NCBI RefSeq assembly: GCF_016879755.1 | Contig: NZ_WOFU01000007.1 | Location: forward strand, 62,001-126,000 | Direction: 5' to 3' | Length of the DNA: 64,000 nt | DNA from: Bacillus sp. B15-48 | GTDB lineage: Bacteria > Bacillota > Bacilli > Bacillales > Cytobacillaceae | Shown: piece after piece, positions 26,252 through 34,477 of the stretch | How the letters are laid out: each line of letters begins with the position of its first letter | Numbering within the stretch: the first letter of the stretch is position 1 | Translations under genes and position numbers: made by a program | Notes under the pieces: generated by a model | The model's database searches: none | What the model saw: the letters and a program-made list of their open reading frames with translations, nothing else | Told to the model about the DNA's origin: nothing

Positions 26252-26982
26252 ATCCGTCTCACCTCGATGTCACCAATTACCATAGAGGTGAAAATCTTAA
26301 TTTTCTTGTCTGCCTTTTCATAATCCGCTGACTTTACTGAGAGCATTTGATCAAAGGAACGTTCTTTCCGAAAATCAAGGATCTCAGATTCCCCAATCAA
26401 TGCAGAGTGCCTGACATTCACTTCAATATCATATGGAACAAAGACTTTAATATTGCCGATAAAATGACGAATAAAAACAATTGTCTCTCCTTTCGGCAAA
26501 ACAGTATAACTAAAATCAATCATCGTATCGCCAATTCCAGTAATGATATTAATATCATTCCACTCATAAACATGCTGCGGTGTTTTCTGATTCCCAAACA
26601 TCGTATTTTTAAATATGGAGGATTCTACAATGACTTCCGATTCGGCAACGATTGGTTTTGGTTCTTCGAGTGTTGGGCGAATCATCTCTGGCTGCTTTTT
26701 TGATCGTGCAAACCGAATAACTACATAAAGCAAAATTGCTAATAAGAGTAGCCTGAACGTCATCATCCCGATGATACTGCTAATAAAAAAGAATAAGCCA
26801 ACCCAAAACAGCAACTTCCCTGTTGAGCGTTCATATAGTTTCCTGCCAAAATAAATCATCGTTCCCGATACAAAGAGGGAAAAGATCAGTCCATGATTAA
26901 AAAATGTCACTTCTAGTAATAGCAACATTGCACCAATTAAAAAAATCCAGCTGTAAGAATCACTTTTTAATTTATTCAACAA
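26248..26982 (-). CDS. liaF: LiaF, negative regulator of LiaRS
   Basis: A 244-residue membrane protein. Four short N-terminal helices (about 8-90) precede a C-terminal beta-rich domain typical of LiaF/VraT (ITGIGDTMIDFSYTVLPKGE, IRHFIGNIKVFVPYDIEV). TTG at 26982 is preferred because AGGAGG is eight bases upstream; a longer open frame upstream has no RBS. liaG, which precedes liaF in B. subtilis, is absent here. Confidence 0.9.
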   Translation of the reverse strand: MLNKLKSDSYSWIFLIGAMLLLLEVTFFNHGLIFSLFVSGTMIYFGRKLYERSTGKLLFWVGLFFFISSIIGMMTFRLLLLAILLYVVIRFARSKKQPEMIRPTLEEPKPIVAESEVIVESSIFKNTMFGNQKTPQHVYEWNDINIITGIGDTMIDFSYTVLPKGETIVFIRHFIGNIKVFVPYDIEVNVRHSALIGESEILDFRKERSFDQMLSVKSADYEKADKKIKIFTSMVIGDIEVRRI

Positions 26983-27073
26983 GATCTTTTCCTCCTTTCT
27001 AGCGACAACAATATAGACAAGTAACAAAAGGCGCGAACAATTGCTGCGCCTCTTTTAGGATACCATGTTTCGT

Positions 27074-27721
27074 TTACGAATTAGAATGAGTTTCATTACT
27101 TTTCATTGCTTTTTCAATTACAGCAATTCTGTTATCGATTGTACTGTGATAATAAGAATGATTCACTTGCTGCTCGACCCGGTCAAGATAAGCCTCAATT
27201 TCATTAAAATAGGAGTATGATTGATTGGAAAAATCATCATTATCAATTACTTTATCCATTTGTTGATGAGCTCTCGTGACGTTTTCCCTTCCCATTAATT
27301 CCATACGACGAATCTGCATATCTTTAAGTTTATGCTTCATGACCTCATACTTCTGTTCAAGCTCATTTTGTTGCTTCGCTGCATTTACTAAAGCTTCTTT
27401 TAATCGTTCGGCTCTTTCCGCAAAATGTTGTTGTTCTTGTGCAGCAAACATATATAACTCTGTTTCCCCAGCCTTTTGAGCGATCTCAGCTTGATGACCA
27501 CGCTTTTCTGCCATATTCAATGCTTGACGATATTCGCGTGTAAATTGTTCTTTCAACTGGCACTGTCGCTCTAGGAGCCTTCGAGTTTTTTCTGTTTCTC
27601 CTTCGCATTCACGAAGATATTGATTTAACATCGCAATTGGATTTTTTCGTTCTTTTTTATCAACAGCCTCGTTAAGGTCTGCCATAATCGTGTTTTTAAT
27701 ACGAGTCAATAAATTTGCCAT
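27074..27721 (-). CDS. liaH: LiaH, PspA/IM30 family envelope protein
   Basis: A 215-residue, almost wholly coiled-coil protein of the PspA family, beginning MANLLTRIKNTIMADLNEAV, with PIAMLNQYLRE, the conserved core. Such proteins oligomerise on the inner face of a damaged membrane and stabilise it. The ATG at 27721 has AAGGAGAG seven bases upstream. It follows liaI by 23 bp. Confidence 0.92.
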   Translation of the reverse strand: MANLLTRIKNTIMADLNEAVDKKERKNPIAMLNQYLRECEGETEKTRRLLERQCQLKEQFTREYRQALNMAEKRGHQAEIAQKAGETELYMFAAQEQQHFAERAERLKEALVNAAKQQNELEQKYEVMKHKLKDMQIRRMELMGRENVTRAHQQMDKVIDNDDFSNQSYSYFNEIEAYLDRVEQQVNHSYYHSTIDNRIAVIEKAMKSNETHSNS

Positions 27722-27744
27722 TTTTACTCTCTCCTTATCTTCTT

Positions 27745-28086
27745 TTATTTGTTCAACTCTGACCATTGTTTCTCAAAGTTCACGAATGGATCGTTATCCT
27801 TATTTGCCACTGCTTCTTCGTCGTTCCACTTTTTATAAACAAGGTAAAGGACATAGGCTGCGACAATGGCTAGAATGGCAGGAATGTTCGATGCAGCAGC
27901 CAGCAGGATGAAAAGACCGAAGACACCCCAAGCGATTTTTTGAAGCGTTGTGTCTGCTTTTAAAAATTGCTTAAGAATCAAATATAAAAAAAGTAGACTG
28001 ACAGCCAAACCGAACAATGAACCTAAGTTTGAAATCAACACGAACGCTGCGATTCCTCCAATAACTAACAAACCAAGTTTTTTCAT
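27745..28086 (-). CDS. liaI: LiaI-like small membrane protein
   Basis: A 113-residue protein with three hydrophobic segments (about 3-20, 24-41, 55-80) and a polar C-terminal tail with NDPFVNFEKQW. It takes the place of LiaI, the membrane anchor that recruits LiaH. First gene of the liaI-liaH-liaF-liaS-liaR run. ATG at 28086 follows AGGAGG by eight bases. Confidence 0.85.
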   Translation of the reverse strand: MKKLGLLVIGGIAAFVLISNLGSLFGLAVSLLFLYLILKQFLKADTTLQKIAWGVFGLFILLAAASNIPAILAIVAAYVLYLVYKKWNDEEAVANKDNDPFVNFEKQWSELNK

Positions 28087-28141
28087 TTTCCGTTCCTCCT
28101 TTCTTGATTTCATCTTACCTCGAAAAAAGCTAAATCATAAC

Positions 28142-28169
28142 GAGCCCTAGCTTGATTTCCAGCTAGGGC
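28142..28169. promoter_or_regulatory. Perfect 10-bp inverted repeat upstream of liaI
   Basis: AGCCCTAGCT and AGCTAGGGCT around an 8-bp spacer. A TATGAT box on the minus strand lies just downstream (about 28130-28135), placing the palindrome over the -35 region of the presumed liaI promoter. It could be the LiaR-binding site, or a terminator without a T-tract. B. subtilis LiaR is known to bind an inverted repeat upstream of liaI. Confidence 0.5.
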
Positions 28170-28255
28170 TTAAGACCGAGAGCATATAGGACCTTTAATA
28201 GGGGGTTGTTTCTTAATATGGAAAAGGAGGCGGAGTTATCTGATTACTGGTGGCA

Positions 28256-29306
28256 TTCAGACAGAACACTGAGGAAATTGGGTGAAGTTGTCCGAGGCTG
28301 GCGGCATTCAGATAGAACACTGAGGAAAATGAGCTAAGTTGTCCGAATGCTGGCGGCATTCAGACAGATTTCCGAAGGAAATTGGCAAAGCTGTCCGAAT
28401 ACTAGCGGCATTCAGACAGATTCCTGGAGGAAACGTAAAAATCTGTCCGAACTCTACCGCCATTCAGACAGATTTGCAAGTCAAAGGATTGAATCTGTCT
28501 GAAAGTGGTGCTTCTTCAGACAGAATCGCGAACCAAAAGAGCGAATCTGTCCGAAAGCAGCCGTCCTTCAGACAGAATCCCAAGCCGAAGGAGTGAATCT
28601 GTCCGAAAGTAGCCGTCCTTCAGACAGAATCTCAAGCCAAAGGAGTGAATCTGTCCGAAAGCAGCCGTCCTTCAGACAGAATCCCAAGCCGAAGGAGTGA
28701 ATCTGTCCGAAAGTGGTGCACCTTCAGACAGAATCCCAAGCCGAAGGAGTGAATCTGTCCGAAAGCACCCGTCCTTCAGACAGAATCCCAAGCCAATGGA
28801 ACGAATCTGTCTGAAAGCACCCGTCCTTCAGACAGAATCCCAAGCCAATGGAGCGAATCTGTCCGAAAGTAGCCGTCCTTCAGACAGAATCCCAAGCCGA
28901 AGGAGTGAATCTGTCCGAAAGTAGCCGTCCTTCAGACAGAATCTCAAGCCAAAGGAGTGAATCTGTCCGAAAGCAGTCGTCCTTCAGACAGAATCCCAAG
29001 CCGAAGGAGTGAATCTGTCCGAAAGCACCCGTCCTTCAGACAGAATCCCAAGCCAAAGGAACGAATCTGTCTGAAAGCACCCGTCCTTCAGACAGAATCT
29101 CAAGCCAAAGGAGTGAATCTGTCCGAAAGCAGCCGTCCTTCAGACAGAATCCCAAGCCAAAGGAACGAATCTGTCCGAAAGCACCCGTCCTTCAGACAGA
29201 ATCCCAAGCCAAAGGAACGAATCTGTCCGAAAGCAGCCATCCTTCAGACAGATTTGCAAGTCAAAGGAGCAAATCTGTCCGAATTCTACCGACATTCAGA
29301 CACATC
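28256..29306. repeat. Tandem array of about 21 palindromic 52-bp repeats
   Basis: The word CAGACAG or a near copy recurs at 28258, 28311, 28361, then every 52 bp from 28361 to 29297. Each unit is an inverted repeat: TTCAGACAGAATC, a 15-bp centre (CCAAGCCGAAGGAGT type), GAATCTGTCCGAA, then an 11-bp spacer (AGCAGCCGTCC type). The central copies are nearly identical; the first three and the last are diverged or truncated. Open frames through the array arise from the repetition and are not genes. It separates the lia operon from a LysM-CAP gene. Confidence 0.95.
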
Positions 29307-29365
29307 CTTATGGGAATATTTTTCAATTCAGAAATTTATACTTTTCTTTTCTCGGCACAAAAAAA

Positions 29366-29395
29366 ACACCAGCTTTTTTAACATGAAGCCGGTGT
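29366..29395 (-). terminator. Terminator of the LysM-CAP gene
   Basis: On the minus strand ACACCGGCTT pairs with AAGCTGGTGT and is followed by TTTTTTTG. Confidence 0.88.
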
Positions 29396-29404
29396 CTCTC
29401 TTGT

Positions 29405-30010
29405 TTACTTCGCGATAAACATTTGCGTCCAATAATGCCCGTATGATCCGCCTGATGCGTGGCCTACACCAATATGTGTATAATTCCCATTTAAAATATT
29501 CGCGCGATGGCCTGGACTTTCCATCCATGCCTTTACTACCTCTTGTGGAGTGCGTTGTCCCGCCGCGATATTTTCTGCTGCACTACGATAAGTAATCCCA
29601 AAACTTTTGATCATATCAAAAGGAGTACCGTAAGTGGGACTGTTATGCTGGAAGTAGTTTTTATCCCGCATATCAACAGACTTGTATCTTGCAACACGTG
29701 ATAATTGCCAATCGGCTGCAAGCGGTTTTAACCCGTGTTTCGCTCTTTCTTGATTGGTTAGTTGAATCACCTGATTTTCAATATTTTTCGCAGCACTTAT
29801 ATCAGGAATGGTCACCTTTTGTCCAGGATAGATCAAAGCTGGATTTTTAAAGTGCGGATTCGCTTGGATAATTTCCGATAAGCCTACTTCATACCATACA
29901 GAAATTTTCCAGAGAGTGTCTCCTGATCTGACAGTATGGACTTGCTGGGCAAATGTTGACGTTGGGATGACGATAAGTAAGATTAAAGTAAATAAAATTT
30001 TCTTAAGCAT
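29405..30010 (-). CDS. Secreted LysM and CAP domain protein (YkwD-like)
   Basis: A 201-residue exported protein: signal peptide (about 1-21), one LysM repeat (HTVRSGDTLWKISVWYEV..IYPGQKVTIP, about 24-69), and a CAP/SCP domain (about 78-198) with the signatures SPGHRANILN and HIGVG. LysM holds it to peptidoglycan; CAP domains in Bacillus (YkwD, SafA partners) are common among spore and cell-surface proteins, with unclear activity. RBS GGAGGAGG. Single gene. Confidence 0.9.
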   Translation of the reverse strand: MLKKILFTLILLIVIPTSTFAQQVHTVRSGDTLWKISVWYEVGLSEIIQANPHFKNPALIYPGQKVTIPDISAAKNIENQVIQLTNQERAKHGLKPLAADWQLSRVARYKSVDMRDKNYFQHNSPTYGTPFDMIKSFGITYRSAAENIAAGQRTPQEVVKAWMESPGHRANILNGNYTHIGVGHASGGSYGHYWTQMFIAK

Positions 30011-30082
30011 TTTTTCCTCCTCCTTCTCCTCGATTAGGATGAGAAAAAGCGGGAAAAATATACGAAAAACATTTAAAATTAT

Positions 30083-30562
30083 TTAAAAAAGTTTTCTGTC
30101 TGAAACAACTACACCATCTTGATCAGCGTACACATACGATCCTGGTTTCCATTCAATCCCACCGAAAGTCACCTCGACTTGCTTCTCACCTTTTCCTTCT
30201 TTTTTACTCTTCAATGGAACACTCCCGATTGCAAAAATGCCGACATTTAATTTTTCTAAATCCTCGACATCACGGACACATCCATTAATAATAACCCCTG
30301 CTAACTTTCGGTTTTGGGCGATTTCAGCCAGCCTGTCTCCCATTAGAGCACGTCGCCTTGAACCCCCACCATCGACAACAAGTACACTGCCTTCTGGAAT
30401 GGACTGTAAAGATTCCAATACGAGCGCATTGTCCTCAAAGACCTTTACTGTACAAATGGGCCCAAAAAACTTCGGCCTTTTGCCATATGACTTAAATTCT
30501 AGTTGGCAAATGGCTAACTCACTCGCAAAATCATCACATAAATCAGCTGTTTTAAAATCCAT
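30083..30562 (-). CDS. RraA family protein
   Basis: A 159-residue single-domain protein of the RraA/HMG aldolase superfamily: FGPICTVKVFEDN, VLVVDGGGSRRRALMGD (the GGG-x-R-x-A-L-x-G-D site binding metal and substrate), and GVIINGCVRDVEDL. Members act either as RNase E inhibitors or as 4-hydroxy-4-methyl-2-oxoglutarate aldolases; with no RNase E expected in Bacilli, the aldolase or another role is more likely. RBS AGGGGG. Confidence 0.87.
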   Translation of the reverse strand: MDFKTADLCDDFASELAICQLEFKSYGKRPKFFGPICTVKVFEDNALVLESLQSIPEGSVLVVDGGGSRRRALMGDRLAEIAQNRKLAGVIINGCVRDVEDLEKLNVGIFAIGSVPLKSKKEGKGEKQVEVTFGGIEWKPGSYVYADQDGVVVSDRKLF

Positions 30563-30637
30563 CTCTCTATTCCCCCTTTTCTTTTTATAGTAAAAGAGTT
30601 CTCGATAAAAAATAGGATTCCTCTTTTAAAAATGAAA

Positions 30638-30661
30638 AACCTGCAGAAGACTTTGCAGGTT
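30638..30661 (-). terminator. Terminator of the CBS-domain gene
   Basis: AACCTGCA/TGCAGGTT with an 8-base loop; on the minus strand it continues into TTTCATTTTT. It lies about 77 bp after the stop at 30738. Confidence 0.72.
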
Positions 30662-30737
30662 GGTTAAATAAGTGAGCAATTCAATATAAAAATAGCATTA
30701 TGTTATTCAAGAGAAATGCGGATTTTCACAATATGGT

Positions 30738-31466
30738 TTATGAGTTAGTCGCGTCTGGGTCCAATAAATCCCAAGGAGTGATAATCGCTTTAGGCTTGCT
30801 GTTTCGATTTCCTGTCTCAGTAAGAATGACAGCCTGTAACTTTTTATCCTCCATATGGTATTTGTCAAACAGTTCCTCGACTTCATATAAATTTGTTGAT
30901 TCAGCAATAAAATCAACATAATATTTTTTATTAGGTCGTAAAATATCCTGAATTTTTACATTTGCAAGGGAGATAACATTGCTTGTTAATTGCTTCGCCA
31001 TCCAGCGAATAATATCAGATGATGTCAAAAGTCCTTTATACTCATGGTCTCGGCTGTAAATAGGAAACCGAGTAAAATCGAATTTATTAATTGCCTTTAG
31101 CACATCCTTTAAATATGCATCATCATAGTAGTAAAAAACAGGAGCAGAGGCAATCGACGTTGATAATGGAGGTTTCTCAAAATGAGTGGCAATTTCCCCA
31201 ATCCGGTTAACCACTTTTCTATGTGGCTCCGCAATATAATAATCGACATCGACCTTTTCATGGACGATGGCATTCCTCAACTTTGCAAATTGATACAGTT
31301 CATTTTTGTATTTTCGAATAATTGAATGACTTTTAAATCCAGTGTTAAGCAGTTCCACAAAGTGATCATTATTAGCATCCTTTACCATTTCCTTTAAACA
31401 TCTATGTATACGGTTAAAGGCCACTTCAAACTGACCAGCTTGAGTTCTTTCTGTCTTTTTCTCCAA
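30738..31466 (-). CDS. CBS-pair protein with an N-terminal HEPN-like domain
   Basis: A 242-residue cytosolic protein. The C-terminal half (about 100-235) has two CBS motifs (FPIYSRDHEYKGLLTSSDIIRWMA and KLQAVILTE..PKAIITPWDLL), which usually bind adenine nucleotides. The N-terminal 95 residues are helical and hold R64-N-A-I-V-H69, the R-x4-H pattern of HEPN-fold RNases. The combination suggests a nucleotide-controlled RNase or RNA-binding protein, but this is inference. TTG at 31466 with GGAGGGG six bases upstream is chosen. Confidence 0.75.
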   Translation of the reverse strand: MEKKTERTQAGQFEVAFNRIHRCLKEMVKDANNDHFVELLNTGFKSHSIIRKYKNELYQFAKLRNAIVHEKVDVDYYIAEPHRKVVNRIGEIATHFEKPPLSTSIASAPVFYYYDDAYLKDVLKAINKFDFTRFPIYSRDHEYKGLLTSSDIIRWMAKQLTSNVISLANVKIQDILRPNKKYYVDFIAESTNLYEVEELFDKYHMEDKKLQAVILTETGNRNSKPKAIITPWDLLDPDATNS

Positions 31467-31529
31467 AACATTCCCCTCCAATAATGAAGTACATGTTTAT
31501 TTTACATGAAAAGGACATAAAAACCACAA

Positions 31530-31559
31530 AAGGTGCTCCGACATTCACGAGAGCACCTT
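31530..31559 (-). terminator. Terminator of the 45-aa gene
   Basis: AAGGTGCTC pairs with GAGCACCTT; on the minus strand TTTGTGGTTTTT follows. It begins 15 bases after the stop of the gene at 31574 and supports that gene being real. Confidence 0.82.
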
Positions 31560-31573
31560 AATCATTTACAATG

Positions 31574-31711
31574 TTAGTCGGCGGGATTACTAGGTTCATT
31601 CTTTTTCTTCTGACTTGTTGTCCATTCAACTAGTTCTTCACTTACTTTTTGATCTCTTTTTCGATTATTATTGCGCTGCGCACCCGGATTCCCCAGTTTT
31701 TGCCTACCCAT
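31574..31711 (-). CDS. Small hydrophilic hypothetical protein (45 aa)
   Basis: ATG start eight bases after AAAGGAG. The 45-residue product begins MGRQKLGNPGAQRNNNRKRD, has a helical middle (KVSEELVEWTT) and a polar tail. No signal peptide or membrane segment. It has its own terminator. The style matches small Bacillus proteins of unknown role; no family recognised. Confidence 0.72.
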   Translation of the reverse strand: MGRQKLGNPGAQRNNNRKRDQKVSEELVEWTTSQKKKNEPSNPAD

Positions 31712-31901
31712 ACATTCGACTCCTTTACCTATTAGTTTTCATTGTTAGTATGAGTAGTTAATCCCCGGAATATGCTTTCGCTTTTATCCTAAAGTAAATT
31801 GCAGGCTTCTAGATTTACATGTTTATCGCAGATTAACTGGTAGTAAAACCCCTTCTGTTGGAACTTTCGCTTCATGCTTATGAAGAAAAGATAACAAAGG
31901 A

Positions 31902-33047
31902 TTATCTTTTCTTCCAATCAACAATCTGCCCGTGATAAAAATCTTTCTGTTCCGGTACAAATCCAAGCTCTTTACAGTATTTTTTCAAATCTCGTTCTTC
32001 TCGCTCATTCACAATTGATATGACTATGCCTTCTGCTCCAAAGCGTCCTGTTCGACCAGAACGATGGATATATTGTTCCCGGTCTCTTGGGAAATCATAA
32101 TGGACAACATGAGTTACACCTTGAATATCAAGGCCACGCGCAGCAATATCGGTGACGAGTAACATCTCCTGCTTCCCTTCGCGAAACTGCTTCAAATTTG
32201 CTTGACGCTGCTGCTTTGTTAATTCACTGTGTAACATGATTGCCGGAATATCCTTATAATTAAGTCTCTCAGCAGCGACTTGTAAGCTGCCAATATCTTT
32301 CATAAAAACAAGAGCCTTAAGCGTCTCAAGCCGAGATAGCTTCTCTACTATTTTTATTTTATCGCGTTGTTCACTTATAAAATAAATATGTTGAACTTCT
32401 CCACTTACAATCGTTGAATCCTTCTTAACCTTGATGATTTCAGGTTGTTTCGTTAGCTCTTTCGCAGCTCCCTCGGTATGAGGCGGAAGCGTCGCAGAAA
32501 ATAAAAGAACTTGGCGATCAGCAAGCGTTGATTTCACTATGTTTTCAATCGTGCTCTTATGCTCAGCTGTTAATAACTGATCTCCTTCGTCTAGGACAAT
32601 CGTTTTCACCGCATGCATCTTCAGCTTCTTTTGTTTGATGAGTTCATTCACTCTTCCAGGTGTACCGATAATTAGGTGAGGGCTTTTTTTCAGTTTTTCA
32701 AGTTGACGCTTCGGATTAGCTCCGCCAATGATGGATGCGGAACTTATCCCGCTTCCTTCTCCCCATTTTTGTACTTCTGAAAGAATCTGCATAACTAATT
32801 CCTGGGAAGAGGCAAGGATAACCGCTTGGGCATTTCGTTTATCTGGATCAATTTTATTTAAAACTGGCAGTAGATAAGCAAGTGTTTTTCCTGTTCCTGT
32901 TGGCGACTCAGCAATTACATCCAAACCTTCTAAAATTAATGGAATGGCTTTCGTTTGTACGTCTGTCGGTGTTGAAAAACCAGCCTTGCTCCACGCTTCT
33001 TGCAAAAATGGTTTCAATTGATTAATCATCTGTTCATTATCAGTCAT
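31902..33047 (-). CDS. DEAD-box RNA helicase, CshC/YfmL-like
   Basis: A 381-residue helicase core without a C-terminal RNA-binding extension. Q motif FSTPTDVQTKAI, Walker A SPTGTGKT, motif II DEGD in place of DEAD, motif III SAT, motif V RGLDIQG and motif VI HRSGRTGR are all present. The short length and variant motif II fit YfmL (CshC), which acts in ribosome assembly and cold adaptation in B. subtilis. ATG at 33047 follows AAAGGAG by six bases; upstream in-frame codons lack an RBS. Confidence 0.87.
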   Translation of the reverse strand: MTDNEQMINQLKPFLQEAWSKAGFSTPTDVQTKAIPLILEGLDVIAESPTGTGKTLAYLLPVLNKIDPDKRNAQAVILASSQELVMQILSEVQKWGEGSGISSASIIGGANPKRQLEKLKKSPHLIIGTPGRVNELIKQKKLKMHAVKTIVLDEGDQLLTAEHKSTIENIVKSTLADRQVLLFSATLPPHTEGAAKELTKQPEIIKVKKDSTIVSGEVQHIYFISEQRDKIKIVEKLSRLETLKALVFMKDIGSLQVAAERLNYKDIPAIMLHSELTKQQRQANLKQFREGKQEMLLVTDIAARGLDIQGVTHVVHYDFPRDREQYIHRSGRTGRFGAEGIVISIVNEREERDLKKYCKELGFVPEQKDFYHGQIVDWKKR

Positions 33048-33156
33048 TTCTATCTCCTTTAATCCGCTTTCTTTGTTCTCTAACAAATACTAGCTTAAAA
33101 ACAGCCGTCAAGTCTAGTTTACCTGTACTTTTGTTTTTCTAAAATAAAAAAATAAA

Positions 33157-33180
33157 GTGCCAGGGAAAATTTTCTGGCAC
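33157..33180 (-). terminator. Terminator of the peptide-protease operon
   Basis: GTGCCAG/CTGGCAC with a 10-base loop; on the minus strand it continues TTTATTTTTTTA. It is 56 bp after the M50 gene stop. Confidence 0.85.
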
Positions 33181-33236
33181 GTTCAAATGAGGATATGAAT
33201 GTGCTGCTAAATTATATTCAACAAACACTCTTTTTT

Positions 33237-34418
33237 TTAATGATTGAGACGGTATTTCTTTGACCAAGAATAACCTAACAAGCCAAAAATAATCACAAAC
33301 TGCAAGAAAAACACGATTGCATCCCAGAAGAGGATACTGCTAAGCGGTTCTGATAATCCAGGACTTACAAGAATACTGGCATGAATAACCAACGGAATAC
33401 TATAGAAAATTAATACTGCAAATGTAATTAAAATACCTATTAAATATAAGATTGCATATGGCCTAATCACTTTATCTTCCCCATCAAAAGCCTTGCTAGT
33501 ATTAACATCAGGAATAAATGGGAGCCAACGTCTCAAAAAGTTTTGTCCGTTTTCCATTAAATTATAGCATCCTGTCCAGTTTTCAAGCACATAATACAAG
33601 TCTGTCTTCATATGAACGCAAAATTGATAAAGAATTCGAATAAAAGTGCTAAGGACCGCCATTTTTCCAATACCGACTACAATCATCTGACTCGAAAACA
33701 TTATTTGTATTAATAAAGCCACAAATAGTACTACTATATCAACATACATCCCAGCTAAATAGAAACGATATCTTCGAACGGGTGGGATTGACCAAACCCG
33801 GGACATATCAGTTTCTAACACAACTAGAAACAAACGATGACCTATCTCAATACTAGTCGGTAATCCTTCCGCACGTACCGCAAGTACATGACCAATTTCG
33901 TGGAGTATAACAAGCAAGAAAGTTAAAATGAGGAATACAATGATGTTGTACATCATTAAGTCAAACAGGAAGACATCCTTGTAACTTGGGAATAATTCAG
34001 GGTTAATAATAAAGGTTAAAACTGTAGCAATAAAGGTTAATAAGTAGATAATGGAAGAGTAACGATTAAAGAAGAATTGGCCAATTTTTGGAGAAATCGA
34101 AACGAACCCATTCGATTGTATTCTTTTCTCTACATCCTTGGATACAATTTTTCCATCTATGCTATATACAAGGCCAAACTCAAGGAGATCCTCTACGAAA
34201 CCAATCATATCCACTTCTTCATTAGGATAGCTTTTTTTTAGGATCTCCTCTATTGTATCAAGTGCATGGCCTTCATTAATCATAGAGATAGCTTCAATAC
34301 ATAACTTAGGCATTTCATAAAACTCACTTGATCTTATGTCTTCGACAATATAATTTTTCGTATCCTTCCTAATCGTTAAGGGATAGAGAGTAAGTGTTGA
34401 TTGTTTATTGATTACCAA
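33237..34418 (-). CDS. PqqD-like/M50 membrane metalloprotease of a peptide system
   Basis: A 393-residue protein. The N-terminal 90 residues look like a PqqD-type peptide-binding domain (MPKLCIEAISMINEGHALDTIEEIL). Then come a membrane helix near 122-140, the zinc motif H173-E-I-G-H177 inside a second helix, and D273 in MKTDLYYVLEN, which serves as the third ligand in this branch of M50 site-2-like proteases. More helices follow. Such proteins bind and cleave ribosomally made peptides or their leaders. It lies 59 bp after a 22-codon peptide gene, the obvious substrate. TTG start with GGGGG nine bases upstream. Confidence 0.85.
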   Translation of the reverse strand: MVINKQSTLTLYPLTIRKDTKNYIVEDIRSSEFYEMPKLCIEAISMINEGHALDTIEEILKKSYPNEEVDMIGFVEDLLEFGLVYSIDGKIVSKDVEKRIQSNGFVSISPKIGQFFFNRYSSIIYLLTFIATVLTFIINPELFPSYKDVFLFDLMMYNIIVFLILTFLLVILHEIGHVLAVRAEGLPTSIEIGHRLFLVVLETDMSRVWSIPPVRRYRFYLAGMYVDIVVLFVALLIQIMFSSQMIVVGIGKMAVLSTFIRILYQFCVHMKTDLYYVLENWTGCYNLMENGQNFLRRWLPFIPDVNTSKAFDGEDKVIRPYAILYLIGILITFAVLIFYSIPLVIHASILVSPGLSEPLSSILFWDAIVFFLQFVIIFGLLGYSWSKKYRLNH

Positions 34419-34441
34419 TTTGTAATACCCCCACTGAATTA

Positions 34442-34469
34442 GGGATATACAAACTTAATCAAATATCCC
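34442..34469 (-). promoter_or_regulatory. Hairpin between the peptide gene and the protease gene
   Basis: GGGATAT/ATATCCC, seven pairs with a 14-base loop, flanked by two copies of TAATTCAG. It has no T-tract and may stabilise the peptide mRNA or lower protease expression relative to the peptide. Confidence 0.4.
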
Positions 34470-34477
34470 TCTCTGAA

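Noticed and set aside
28218-28340. Short ORF beginning ATGGAAAAGGAGGCG at the left end of the array
   Set aside because: It runs straight into the repeats and takes most of its codons from them; no ribosome site lies upstream of its start and its composition is that of the repeat.
28256-29306. CRISPR array
   Set aside because: Regular repeats are present, but the 11-bp spacers are near-identical rather than unique, the period is 52 bp with palindromic units, and no cas genes are seen.
28339-29418. Ser/Arg-rich proteins encoded across the tandem repeats
   Set aside because: The open frames follow from the repeat having few stop codons in one strand; there are no matching ribosome sites, and the frame changes with each unit because 52 is not a multiple of three.
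33237-34418. SpoIVFB-type sporulation protease
   Set aside because: It has an HEIGH zinc motif like SpoIVFB, but the PqqD-like N-terminal domain, the KTDLYYV motif and the neighbouring peptide gene place it with peptide-processing M50 proteins.
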